The notes beneath the pieces are model-generated. The model worked only from the letters and a program-made list of their open reading frames with translations. It had not been told where the DNA came from and ran no database searches. A stretch of 64,000 bases of DNA from Anthonomus grandis grandis (Eukaryota > Arthropoda > Insecta > Coleoptera > Curculionidae), in the NCBI RefSeq assembly GCF_022605725.1, contig NC_065551.1:34038001-34102000 (forward strand). The letters are read 5' to 3'. Positions 22,769 to 32,968 of the stretch are shown piece after piece. A program made the translations under genes and the position numbers. How positions within the stretch are numbered: position 1 is the first letter of the stretch; every line of letters begins with the position of its first letter.

Positions 22769-22812
22769 TCAACTGCCTGTAAGAAAATTATTATTTTCTT
22801 CCAGGCAGTTGA
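22769..22812. repeat. Solitary hairpin carrying the satellite A core
   Basis: The arm tcaactgcctgtaagaaaat (22769-22788) pairs with 22793-22812 across a 4-base loop with one mismatch in 20. The outer part is the satellite A inverted-repeat core, here closed up to a tight hairpin and present as a single copy 16 kb from the array. Confidence 0.8.
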
Positions 22813-22879
22813 AACAACCTTTTCCCAAAAAAAAATTGAGCCTAACTGACTGGAAAAACCCATAACAAATTAATAATTC

Positions 22880-23745
22880 AAACCAGAAAATGATCAAAAA
22901 CTGAGATCATTTATTCAATTATTTCACGACTCAACCACGTTGAATCCTATTTTAATAAAAAAAGTCTTCTCAAACGATTTTATATGCAAATGCTCATTTA
23001 TAACCGACATAAGCAGTTCATAACCTTTAACTAGTAACAATCTTTAAAATCACTGTCGTGATAAATAATTTTATAACTAGGCAATTTTTTTTACTGATAT
23101 TATTTATATAAATGAATATTTTGGAACTTTTAAGATGAAAAAGTCGAGACTTTACCACCTTTGAATGTATCAAATCACTGCCGTTATAATCACATGGATG
23201 TTAATCAGTAACTAAAATAATCTTTTATACCTATTCTAAGTCAGTGATAATTTTTTTGAAACTTTCAGTCCAATGAACAACATAAATCGTTGCTGAGATA
23301 AATATTTTATAATTTGTTTAATTAATTAAGAGATAAATAATTTCATGAGGTGTTAAAGTATTGTATTAATTCATAAGAGGCTGATGACGTACAAAAATCA
23401 CTCTAGAGATAAATATCTAGGGATTTTCTAAATGTTTAGTCTTTTAAATCATAACAGATATTAATGTTTTATAATTACACATAAGATAAGGGGCCAAAAG
23501 TGTTTATTAAATCCATGCAGGGCTCTTTAAAGTATATAAACGTTATTAGGAGTGTATTTACTTAATTTTTTTTCATATATAATGCCTACTAAGATAATTT
23601 TTTTCCAATTCAATTCAAGCCAATTTTCAGTCTTTAATATTTAAAATCACAGCTGTGATAAATATTTTTTTATTCGCTAACCCATGTATATACTAAAAAG
23701 AGTTTTAAATGACCAATAAATAGTGATGAAAATTCACATTTGAAA
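22880..23745. repeat. Decayed repeats around AAATCACTG-GATAAATA words
   Basis: Blocks such as aaatcactgtcgtgataaat (about 23046), aaatcactgccgttataat (23170), aaatcgttgctgagataaat (23284), aaatcactctagagataaat (23396) and aaatcacagctgtgataaat (23643) recur at irregular 110-250 bp spacing. This suggests an old tandem repeat. No coding is seen. Confidence 0.5.
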
Positions 23746-24115
23746 AAACGGTTATTATCTACCTCCCTTTTACCAATTACTAACAATCGCAATAAAATGA
23801 AACTTGTCGTGTTAAGTGGATTTGGTTACGTAGGAAAAAAAAATAATTCAGGACGATTTAGGACGTGCATGAAAAATGAAATGTGGTAGAATGCGAAAAA
23901 ATCTACTTGTTGCACACTTTTAAATTTATTTGTCCATCTCACTCCTACCAATCTCTGACGATCACAATAAAATGATACTTGTCGTGTCAAGTGGGTTTGG
24001 CTACGTAAGGAAAAAAAAAATTTCAGGACGATTTAGGACGTGCATGAAAAATTAAATGCGATAGAATGTGAAAAAAAGGATATTTTTGCACTCTTTCTAT
24101 GCGTTTAAAATTGCT
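23746..24115 (+). repeat. Two diverged monomers related to satellite D
   Basis: Two direct copies about 185 bp apart share caataaaatgaaacttgtcg-type, ggtttggctacgta, ttcaggacgatttaggacg and gaaatgtggtagaatg blocks. The order matches satellite D at 53.9-56.5 kb (tatgaaatgatattcatcg, taactacgta, caaggcgatccaagacg, gaaatgcggtagaat). They look like old, isolated members of that family. Confidence 0.7.
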
Positions 24116-25060
24116 ATTTAATTATTTTTATTATTTTTTATACAGTTTAAGCCATTTTTCTATGCCATCTTTGTAAAACCTTACTAGGCAAATTTATGCA
24201 ATAAATCACATTTTAATTCTTCCATTATTGGGGTGCCATTTAATATCACGTGAATAAAGAATTTTTTAGTATTAAAAAATATATTAATATAAACAATTTT
24301 ACTTAGCCTCAGTAATCGTTATTTCCAGATACCTCTACATCTTTTTGCGTATAAAACGAATAAATTTACTGACTAATATTGATTGTGTGTGTGTGTGTTC
24401 ATAGTTTTCTTTTTTCCTAGCATACAAATTACACAATCACACAAGGAGATATCCTTGGACGCCATAGCAGATGCTGCGGCTCTATTGTTTCTCATTTTTA
24501 TTTAATTATTTTAATGATCTGCGTGTTTAGTCAGCGGTTTTCGTGTTTAAAAATACCTTCGGGATGAATGAGATAATTCCGTTTTGTCTTTCTCTCTCTT
24601 ACTTGTAAAATCTTAATGAAGTGCTTTTAAATTACAAAAAAAAAGCTATTTTTAAAAAGTTATTTATGTTTTTTATCTTTTACTAATGTGTTCGCTTATG
24701 AGAAGGAAATACCACATTACACGGTCCTGGTGGTACCAACAGTTACTTAGTTATCCCATATGAGCTTCTTGGCACAGGATAGTACTAAGACAGATAAAAA
24801 AGTAATTTTTCAAACAACCCTGACAAAAATGTTTTTTGACCCCACTTGACTGAATGTACTCGAGGAGTGAGCATTTCGTTGTCTTTAAAAGATAATGGTT
24901 AGAATTACCACAGATGAAAAAACAGCTTAAAATCCTAAGCACGGACCTGTAAACATTTTATAACGCAAGCGAGGGTCTTCTGACACATTCGTCTCACAGA
25001 TTTGTCATCCCGAGGGGTTCCTTGAACCTAAAAAATGTGAAAATCCGATACTTTTAATTT
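24116..25060. other. No gene; short TG microsatellite
   Basis: A (TG)n run lies at 24384-24398. A GC-richer patch at 24430-24580 is non-repetitive. The region 24720-25030 has a broken, protein-like minus-strand frame (24751-24942) with several Cys residues that I cannot assign. Confidence 0.35.
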
Positions 25061-25100
25061 GTTAACGACCTGCCACAAGGGTCGGTTTTGTTTTATTTAT
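25061..25100 (+). mobile_element. Possible RT motif fragment (LPQGSVL)
   Basis: Translation gives VNDLPQGSVLFYLFL, matching the GLPQGSVLxPLLF block of non-LTR reverse transcriptases. No further RT motif follows in frame, so only a short scrap survives, or the match is chance. Confidence 0.35.
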
Positions 25101-25590
25101 TTTTGTGTGGTGGGAAAATTTACACTTTGCTTCTTCAAGTGTTTTTTTGGGTGTGGTACGTTTATTTATGTTTTAATTTATTAAGGTTTCTTTGCTAATT
25201 TGTTATGATAAGGGCCTGTGATGATAAAGAGTTATTGATTCACTTAATCCTATAAAAGCGCTTTTTAATTATTATTGAGTAAACTTAGATTATTGAAGTG
25301 CTCACATCCGATTCGCAATTTTAGTTGTAATATCGTCCCTAACAGCAGCAATTTTTCTTCTAAACTTAGTTGACCTATATTAACTTTAACCGCGGTGTAT
25401 GTATCGAATAAAAAATCTGGAACTTATAACGGCCGTGACGTCAAAAAGCTAAAAACAGAGCCTAAAACTCTGTCGCAATAGCTGACTTGTAATTGCTTAA
25501 TTACCCGAGAGGAGCAGTTCAGAAATAGACCATTTTACATCCCGATTGTTTCGTAATTATTCAATCAGGATGAAAAAATATTCACACTTT

Positions 25591-25728
25591 GGAAATTTGA
25601 AACTCCCTTCTCCAAAAAGCTTGTAAAAGAATTTTATGGAGCACAATATCAGAAGCCTTCACAAGGTCAACAAAAGACAAGAATACTTTGGGTTGTACTG
25701 ATTCGTGTCCAAATGAATCGATAAATTG
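25591..25728 (-). mobile_element. Non-LTR RT fragment, FxDLxKAxD region
   Basis: The minus strand is open and reads QFIDSFGHESVQP, then VFLSFVDLVKASDIVLHKIL and LQAFWRREF. This matches the RT block in which FIDLxKAFDxVxHxxLL holds the first catalytic Asp, and the Asp of VDL is kept. The fragment is isolated: neighbouring RT motifs are missing on both sides. The second half of the motif is altered (ASDIV instead of AFDTV), as expected for a dead copy. Confidence 0.65.
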
Positions 25729-26040
25729 GGTTATCGGAAATTGCGTCAGAATGTTCTCTCTCTCTATTCAAATTACGCCATATTACGGATAAACGTAACG
25801 GTAGACGAAAAGAAGAATATTTTTAGAGGCAGGTGACAAGGTAAAGGTGGGCGTACAAGTGCATGTGCGAGTTCAGTTACGACACCAGCTGTTGATTGAA
25901 CACTTAAAGGATTTCCCATTCATTAATGAGTTATAAGTATATGTTTTTCTTATTTAAATAAGGATTCGTGGGAATTTTTAAGGTACTAAGAAAATTAATT
26001 TTAAAGGGACAAATATTTTAAATTTAGACAAAAGACACGC
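25729..26040. other. No gene recognised
   Basis: Non-repetitive sequence with a GC-richer patch at 25790-25920. Nothing can be assigned. Confidence 0.3.
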
Positions 26041-27060
26041 AAAAAATATTTGCAAAAAAATCCTTGAAAGTCATGAAAAAGGAGAAATATTTTAAATTCT
26101 AAGAAAACTCAATAAACTTAGTGTGACTGTCTAAAAAAAACCGCTAAATGTCTGGAAAAAGTAAAAATATGTCAACTTCCTTGGACCCACAAATAGTTTT
26201 GTGTTATTATTGCCCGAAGAAAGTCTAGAATTCCTGAAAGAAAAATATTTTAATTTCTAGAGACACATAAATAATAATATACTTGACTACCCGGAAAGTT
26301 CCTGATAAATATTGAAAATTCCAGGAATCTATAAAAAAAAATACGTTAATTGCTTGGCAAAAAATTCTTTGAATTATTTGGCAAATCGAAGAAATTTTCC
26401 AATTTCCAGGTACATACACAAATTTTATTTTAACTGCGTGGAAAAATGTTTTCAAATTTCTAAAAAATAATTCAAAAATCTTGGAACACAAAAAAAAATT
26501 GTCTGGAGAAAATGGAATTTGAGTGCCTGGAAAGTTCCTGAAAAAAGGAAATAATAAATAAATTCTCGGGATCTTTAATTTCCAGACACACAAAAAATTT
26601 GCTTCGACTGCCTAGAAAAAAACTGAAATTCGCTAAAATTTCTGTATAAAAAAAAATTAAATTTCAGGAATTTAATAAAGAATTATTATTATTATTATTT
26701 TATTAAATGAAAGCCACGAATTTACATTCTGTATAGCTCTATGAACTAAGTAGGCATTACAATATAAATCTTCAAATGTCAGCTTCCAAATTTAACCGCT
26801 AAACATATCCAATTTATCTAGACTTTAAACTAACTTTGAATTAGTTTAAGGTCTTGTCTACTTTGATTGCTTGGAAAAATACAAAAAATTATTCAAATGC
26901 CTGGAAAAAAAATTCTACAATTGGAAACTTCAGGTATGCTATAAAGAATTCGTTTTGATTTTCGGAAATTAATACCTGTAATTTCTTGGAAATTTTACCT
27001 TGACTTTTGAGGGTTTTTTTAAGTTTTCCTCGAAAACCTTAGAAAAGTCTAGATACCAAA
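26041..27060. repeat. Decayed CCTGGAAA-type repeats with an (ATT)n run
   Basis: Words such as tgcctggaaa, ttccagg and gtctggaaaa recur irregularly. The 122-codon minus frame at 26225-26593 is Phe/Ile-rich low-complexity translation of these repeats and is not called. An (att)n run at 26682-26700, read on the minus strand, follows an aataaa signal and could be the tail of a lost retrotransposon. Confidence 0.5.
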
Positions 27061-27126
27061 ACTATAGATTTCTTTATCACCGTTAAGTTTCTTGAAAAGA
27101 ATTTTTTCTCAGGCCATTATTTTTTG

Positions 27127-27560
27127 CAAAAAAAAACATTTTTTATTAACCCTACTCTTATCCCCCCATCCACCCCACAGAACTTACTTGTAAGAAATTG
27201 TTTTCAAAAATCATTGAATTCTAAAAAAATACACATGAATAGCTGATTTCATCGTTAATAATATCTAATCTAATAATATAGTTCGTTGATTTACATTTCA
27301 TATAATTATATATATGTTTATTAATAAATATTTAATACAAAAACAGCGTTATTAGATTGGATAATATGGACGAAAAATGGTGATTTTTCAGAAGAATTTA
27401 ATTAAATATTTGAGGTGTAATAATCGAGTTTAAAAACTAGATATCTCAATCTCATGTCAATTTTTTTAAATGCCGGAATCGTATATGATATACGTACATT
27501 CTACAATTTAATAAATTTACCTATTTTATCGTTCATCCATATATTTAACGATAATAATAT
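27127..27560 (-). repeat. Dispersed G4-ended element, copy 3 (inverted)
   Basis: The reverse complement matches copies 1 and 2 block for block. It extends further on the other side (ctagtttttaaactcgatta, then tatatgatatacgtacattctac), matching upstream sequence of copy 1 down to about 12940. The G-rich end (on the minus strand, 27176 to 27150) is partly eroded: runs of 4, 2, 6 and 3 G. Three copies in two orientations argue for a dispersed element rather than a local duplication. Confidence 0.7.
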
Positions 27561-28382
27561 ATGATGTGTTGCTTGGGTAACCTTCATTATTTTAAACTAA
27601 ATAACAGTAAGAATGTAAAATTTATCCGAAAACCGTGTTGTAATTTACTTTAGGCACATTTTAGAATATATAATTAAAAATATGCGAGAAAAATACAAGA
27701 TTGGATAAGAAAAACAGAGGATTCTCAATTTGGCTGAAATTTTCACTAGTACAATTTTTAAATCACATTAAAACCTGGATAATTCAAAGAATTTTATTTA
27801 TTTTTATTATGAAAACGAAGCAACTATACTATCAATGTAACTAATTTTAATTTTAGAAATACGTAAATTCATTTTTAATTCCGACATTCCAGTAACTGTG
27901 ATTCTAATATCCGGTAATTATTGGTGTGTGTTTACAACACCACGCTTAAATACTCTGATTTGAATTATCCTGTTAATAACTTAAATTTTATTTGAGGTAA
28001 TTCATTATGATTTCCTACTTTTTAGTTCGATTAGTAATAAAAGCGTGTTCTTTTTAACTATTATTTATCATATCACATCTTATATGAATATTAATTAGAG
28101 TAATCTACAATTTATGAGACTTTTAAGTACCCACGCATCTGTAAGGAATAAACAAGGTGAGAATGCAACTACCCTAAAAACATTTTGCTCCCTGTAGTGA
28201 GTTGTAGACTCCAGAAATCAGTAAGAGTAACTCTGAGAGTGCAGGCATGCGCAGATCGCGCCTACAGAGCATCTGAAAAAGTATTTATTAATCCTGGCAG
28301 TCCTAATAAGGATAATGAGAGACTATTATCAAATTATTGCATTATCATTGGTCCTCGATACGTGTGCAAAGTTTCAAGTTGT
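27561..28382. other. AT-rich interval, no gene recognised
   Basis: A 90-codon plus frame at 28185-28457 overlaps the antisense of the retrotransposon relic at its end and has no known motif. I see no other structure. Confidence 0.3.
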
Positions 28383-28990
28383 TTAAACTTTTATAAACCA
28401 GTGAAAATTAATTTCAAAGATTCTGTTACATACATACAAAGATACAATCGGAGCTAATAAAAGCGTGTTAAAAATGAAGTCAGATAATAACAGATGCCAT
28501 AAAACAAATTGATTCAATAGTCTCTTAAACCGGTTAAAAGTATCACAGTCCTTAATAAATAGTTGGTAACCTATTAAATTCAATTAATCCTCTGCAAAGA
28601 ATAGAGTTCAATAATTGACTAGTGATACATCTATCATAGATAAAATTTGTACGGTTTCTAGTACTATAATTGTGAACTCCGAAGATTCTCCCAATATTCT
28701 TATTTGATCGCAGATATACGCAGGTAATAAAGGTTGTTTGACTTTAAAAATAATAAACACAGGCAACCTAAACATAATTCTTTGGGTTACAGAAAACATC
28801 CCTAATATAGCAATTACATTTGCGAATAATTCTCATATACTGGATGAGTTCGAATGGTCTTATTTTATATTATAGTAAGTTAACCATAGTCGAACAGAAC
28901 TGTAAATGGGTTAAAACAACTGCGTTGTACAGCATTAGTTTTGTGTGCATTGATAGATACTTACCAACCCAAATTTTTTTAAGAATTTTA
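28383..28990 (-). mobile_element. Non-LTR retrotransposon relic, C-terminal ORF2 region
   Basis: Reading the minus strand from 28990, broken frames give VGKYLSMHTKLMLYNAVV, LTHLQFCSTMVNLL, then MRIIRKCN, SVTQRIMFRLPVFIIFKVK, LLPAYICDQIRI and finally IKDCDTFNRFKRLLNQFVL. This order is typical of the region after the RT palm in Jockey/CR1-like elements (ISTRLSxxxKxxLYxxxxxxxLxYC, then the conserved tail PxYIKxxxSxxxFKxxLK). Several frameshifts and at least two stops break it. The palm and endonuclease are absent upstream, so it is a truncated dead copy. Confidence 0.7.
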
Positions 28991-29350
28991 TCATAATACG
29001 GATAAATTTTAAATCAATAATTGCTTTATGAATCTTTACTCTTACTAAAATAACTGATATTTTTTTCAAGGCAAAGAGTCCAATGGGGCGTGCATCTCGC
29101 ATTACAACGTTGTTCGATCTACATAAACGTCAAAAAGGCCAGGTAGAATCCCGTCTGATATGGGACGAACAGATAGTAATTTTCTCGTAATCATTAAATT
29201 ACATCCTACTGGTTTTTAGATTTTGCTTTTAGATAAAAACGCTCGTTCGCTGCAGCCGTTGATGCTCGCCGTAGTCAACTTTAATTTTGAACGAAACTTA
29301 AAGTAGTAGTCGAAGAAGTGACTTTAAGTACTTCTCGAATGCGTACTTAC
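28991..29350. other. Non-repetitive GC-richer islands
   Basis: Complex sequence at 29080-29180 and 29225-29350 (for example ctgcagccgttgatgctcgc). No frame is convincing. The immediate neighbour is a candidate exon on the minus strand. Confidence 0.35.
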
Positions 29351-29421
29351 CGCGTACTGCTTTGGTGGGCATCACGTCGGATGCGGAGGAAATTAATGAA
29401 TTTTTAATTGCCGTCAAGGTG
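29351..29421 (-). other. Candidate 71-bp exon with strong donor
   Basis: On the minus strand a T-rich tract and aatag end at 29422, and GTAAGTACGC starts at 29350. The frame between is open: TLTAIKNSLISSASDVMP followed by TKAVR. The donor is near-perfect and the segment is GC-richer towards its 3' end. No family is recognised. It could be a real small exon of a minus-strand gene or chance. Confidence 0.3.
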
Positions 29422-29454
29422 CTATTATTAAAAAAATATAACTTGAGTGGTTTT

Positions 29455-29935
29455 TCTTGACACCCTGTAGATCAATCAAAAAAACCATGATACAGGTAAT
29501 TAATGAAGCGATCTATGTGCCAAATTTCAACAGTGTAGCTTGTTATACGCACCACAAAGAAATTTTAACAAAAATTCAGGAATCAGAAACGAATGATTGA
29601 TTATCTCAAACATCGTGTCGCCATTTTTACAACAAAAAAAAACCACCAATATAAGCTATCGCTCTCAGACAAACGTAATGCCCATCAGGGGTCCTTTCTC
29701 TTCCCAGACATTTCCGAAATAATCATCATTCGTCTGGCATTTGTGAAATCCGTATCGAGTACCTTCCGTGTATATACTACATCCGGTACTGCCTACGAAA
29801 CAATGCATAGGAAATGCACATCGAACATCACTGTTATTGGAAACGATTCGACATGGGTACCGAATAGACAGTTTTTTGTTTTTAATGATGTTTTTGGTAC
29901 GTTGTCATTTTTTTTTTATTTAAATTTCTGAGTAT
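29455..29935. other. Transposon-like terminus and a 112-codon open frame of unknown nature
   Basis: The motif tgacaccctgtag at 29458 is the same terminus-like word seen inverted at 21995 and again at 52842. A plus frame from 29593 to 29931 (112 codons) is unusually long for this AT-rich window, with SDKRNAHQGSFLFPDISEII in the first half and NDSTWVPNRQFFVFNDVFGT in the second. I recognise no domain, and the composition is mixed. It may be a degraded transposon gene. Confidence 0.3.
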
Positions 29936-30532
29936 TTCTCTCTTAGTTAGTCATAAAAATCGATTATTCATCCGAGGCGAAAAATAGTCGCGGAATGTTG
30001 TTCATTCATGCATTATTTATCGCGAATCGTGTTGTGCGTTTACGTGATTCGCTTCAGGTGTTTATATAGTCTTTATTAAAATTATCTGAATATGTACTGG
30101 AAAATGTGGGTTTTATTAGTGGAACGCCCATTTATGACGTGAAAAGTGGCGTATTTTCACTTACGTCAACCATGTCAGAAATCGTCCTTTGTGTCTTAAA
30201 AATTTCAATTGATAATCTGTCAAATGAGTGACAATTTTTAAAATCAAATTATGTCAAAGTCCGATTCTCAACTGTCAAACTGTTGACAGTAGTTTTTCAG
30301 CTCATCATTTCTTTTATTTTCTTATATTTTAGGGTCATTGCACAGTAAGTGATGATGTCAGAAGTGATTTTGAAAACAAAAAGTTTTTTAAGTCCAATTT
30401 TTTGGGACATTTTGTATATTAATTAACAAACATTAAAATAGATGTCTCTTGGAATTAATGAAATAATTTGTATATAAATTTTCATTAGTGTATGTTTCTT
30501 AGTTCATGAATTATGTGATGTTCATGAATTAC
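29936..30532. other. AT-rich interval with a TGTCA/TGACA cluster
   Basis: At 30170-30290 several tgtca/tgaca words occur, including the perfect hairpin ctgtcaa-actg-ttgacag near 30273-30290. These resemble TALE-homeodomain sites, but no gene is seen. Confidence 0.35.
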
Positions 30533-31130
30533 ACGTTTTCACTTATTTCCTATGTCATCGTTTCATTAATTCAATAGTGTTTGGATCGACTGGAAATAGT
30601 GTTTTTCTGGCATGATTTGTCAAATTAAACCAGAAAAACATCACTTTGTTCCAATACTCTTCTAATTATTAAACTAAGATAAGGATATATAAATGAGAAC
30701 TCAGCTTTTTCACCTATTTCATATATCATCGGTTCATTAATTTATTAGTGTTTGGATCGTCTGGAAATAGTGTTTTTCTGGCATGGTTTGTCAAATTAAA
30801 CCAGAAAAACATCACTTTGTTCCAATACTCTTCTAAATATTAAAGTGAGATAAGGATATGTAAATGAGAACTCAGCTTTTTAACCCATTTCATATATCAT
30901 CGTTTCATTAATTTAATAGTGTTTGGATCGACCGGAAATAGTGTTTTTCTGGCATGGTTTGTCAAATTAAACCAGAAAAACATCACTTTGTTCCAATACT
31001 CTTCTAATTATTAAACTGAGATAAGGATATATAAATCAGGATCCAGCTTTTTCACCCATTTCCTATATCATCGTTTCATTAATTTAATAGTGTTTGGATC
31101 GTCTGGAAATAGTGTTTTTCTGGAATGATT
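30533..31130. repeat. Tandem repeat, exactly 171 bp, about 3.4 units
   Basis: The word gtttttctgg starts at 30601, 30772, 30943 and 31114, always 171 bp apart, and the units are nearly identical, so the expansion is recent. Each complete unit holds an inverted repeat gtttttctgg...ccagaaaaac with a loop of about 20 bp. The first and last units are partial. Confidence 0.95.
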
Positions 31131-32966
31131 TTTTTTTAAGCATTTCCTACTTCAGTAACATACTGGTTTAATATTTGCCATTACACTTATATGCCCATTT
31201 TACTCACCATCAAAAGTATATATTAAAAAAACAATTTCCCCCAGATTATCACGTCTGGTGATAAAGAAATAAAATGGGAATATATTAAAGACAATTGAAA
31301 AAGAAAAAATATTTACAGATTTATATCACCCTCTCATTTTAAGCTACTTATTAGGATGAATATGAAACACTGATTTTCTCTCTCACTATTGTACAAAAAT
31401 TGTTTTACCTTCAAACTAATAGTTCACCTTAAGCAACGTTTTCTTTTTATAGACTTTCAGGTACATCAACACCAAAACCCAATTTGGTCACGAACTTTTA
31501 GCCCTTTTATGGCAGAAATTTCGGGAGAAAATCACGTTCTTATGAATCAAATGGGGTCGTTTCGCTGACTACTTTTACCTTTACGTAAATAAACTTTGGT
31601 AATTAATATTTTTTATGCTGTTCAAGGGTAAACATTTTAGTACTATGAAAATACACTGGAATGTTTAGATTATTTAGGGAGGGAGGAAAGATAAAGCAGC
31701 ATCAATTGACATGTAGAAGAAAAATCACAGGTGATTTTTGCATTATTGTCTTAGGGGTTAAAGTAACTTAGGGTTTGCCATTTTTTTTGACAATTCACAA
31801 ATGACTGCAATCAATTAAACCATCATCATTTAAGGGACAAAAAAATTATTATAAAAGTTCCGGGATGCGTTAATAATTTAATTTAATCCTATATAGAGTG
31901 AACAAGGTTTAATTTGTACCAAATTAATGGAGTTTTTTTTGAATGTTCTCAGATAAGAGTGCTATACCACAATGAGTTTCCGTAAAGGCGCTTTTGCTAA
32001 TAAATATTTTAAAAAATTATTAAATATAAAAAAAGACAAAAAAAAGCAAAATGTTTCCTGAATAATAAACCCAATTAGGTGTGTGCATCTAATAAATTCT
32101 TCCAATTAATCGAATCCATCGCCCTATCCGCCCGTAAATCAAGCACCAATTACGTAATAACTGAAAGTGCGGTTTTAATGTAAATCAAATGTGGCGGTGT
32201 CAAATGATGCGTGGACTACCCAATTAAAAATTATTATTTTAGCTTTGACCATTACACGTCAATTTTTTTGTACAAATAGCACCCTCTAGTGGACCCAAGA
32301 AAACCACAAAAATCTCACTCCTTAGTTGTAGGAAGCGACTATCGCGTAAGAAGCTTTAAGGTAATTGTGCGCGTCTGTTATAAAAAAAAAATTAATTGTA
32401 CTTAATTGGCGTGTCCTTGAAGAAGATTAGTACAAAAAAATTAATAAATAATTATTATTACGTTTGTGCATGATATGTATATATTTTAATTGTATTTGAT
32501 TGAGTGGTGTAATTTAGTTAGTTTTTTTTCAGTCTCTGACGCTCTCCGTTCAGGATGTAAAAGTGAATGAAAAAACACGATTTTTTTTTAATGATAATAT
32601 GTATATGGTCCGTCCACATTTAGTTTGTGAACTTCCAAATAGTTTAATTTTTATAATATTTATTTGTTTTTCTTTCCAAATTAATCATTTCATTTTAATT
32701 TAATTTTCTCCTTTTATTATAACCAATTTATCTGCGCAACAAATCTGCGCGTGTACGATAGTCTTTAATTTTTTTTTAATTCCTTTGGTTTGTGCTGAAC
32801 GGAGACCAGAGAGAAGATTTAATTCCTTGTTAGCAGTTTTACGCATCGCGCATTGATTCCAGTGTCGTGATTTATACGTTTATTTTCGCACTCTATTTCA
32901 TTTTCTCGCAGTTTAACACTCTTAGTGATTAACCCCGAAAGTTTTTTTTCTTACTAGAACAAACAG
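31131..32966. other. AT-rich interval, no gene recognised
   Basis: A small hairpin ttatcac-gtctg-gtgataa lies at 31246-31264. GC-richer patches occur at about 32100-32240 and 32740-32900. Nothing can be assigned as coding. Confidence 0.35.
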
Positions 32967-32968
32967 TA

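Noticed and set aside
26225..26593. 122-codon minus-strand open frame
   Set aside because: It is Phe/Ile/Lys-rich translation of decayed CCTGGAA repeats with no motif. Stop-poor low-complexity sequence explains it.
28185..28457. 90-codon plus-strand frame
   Set aside because: It partly overlaps the antisense of the non-LTR relic and has no known domain or splice context.
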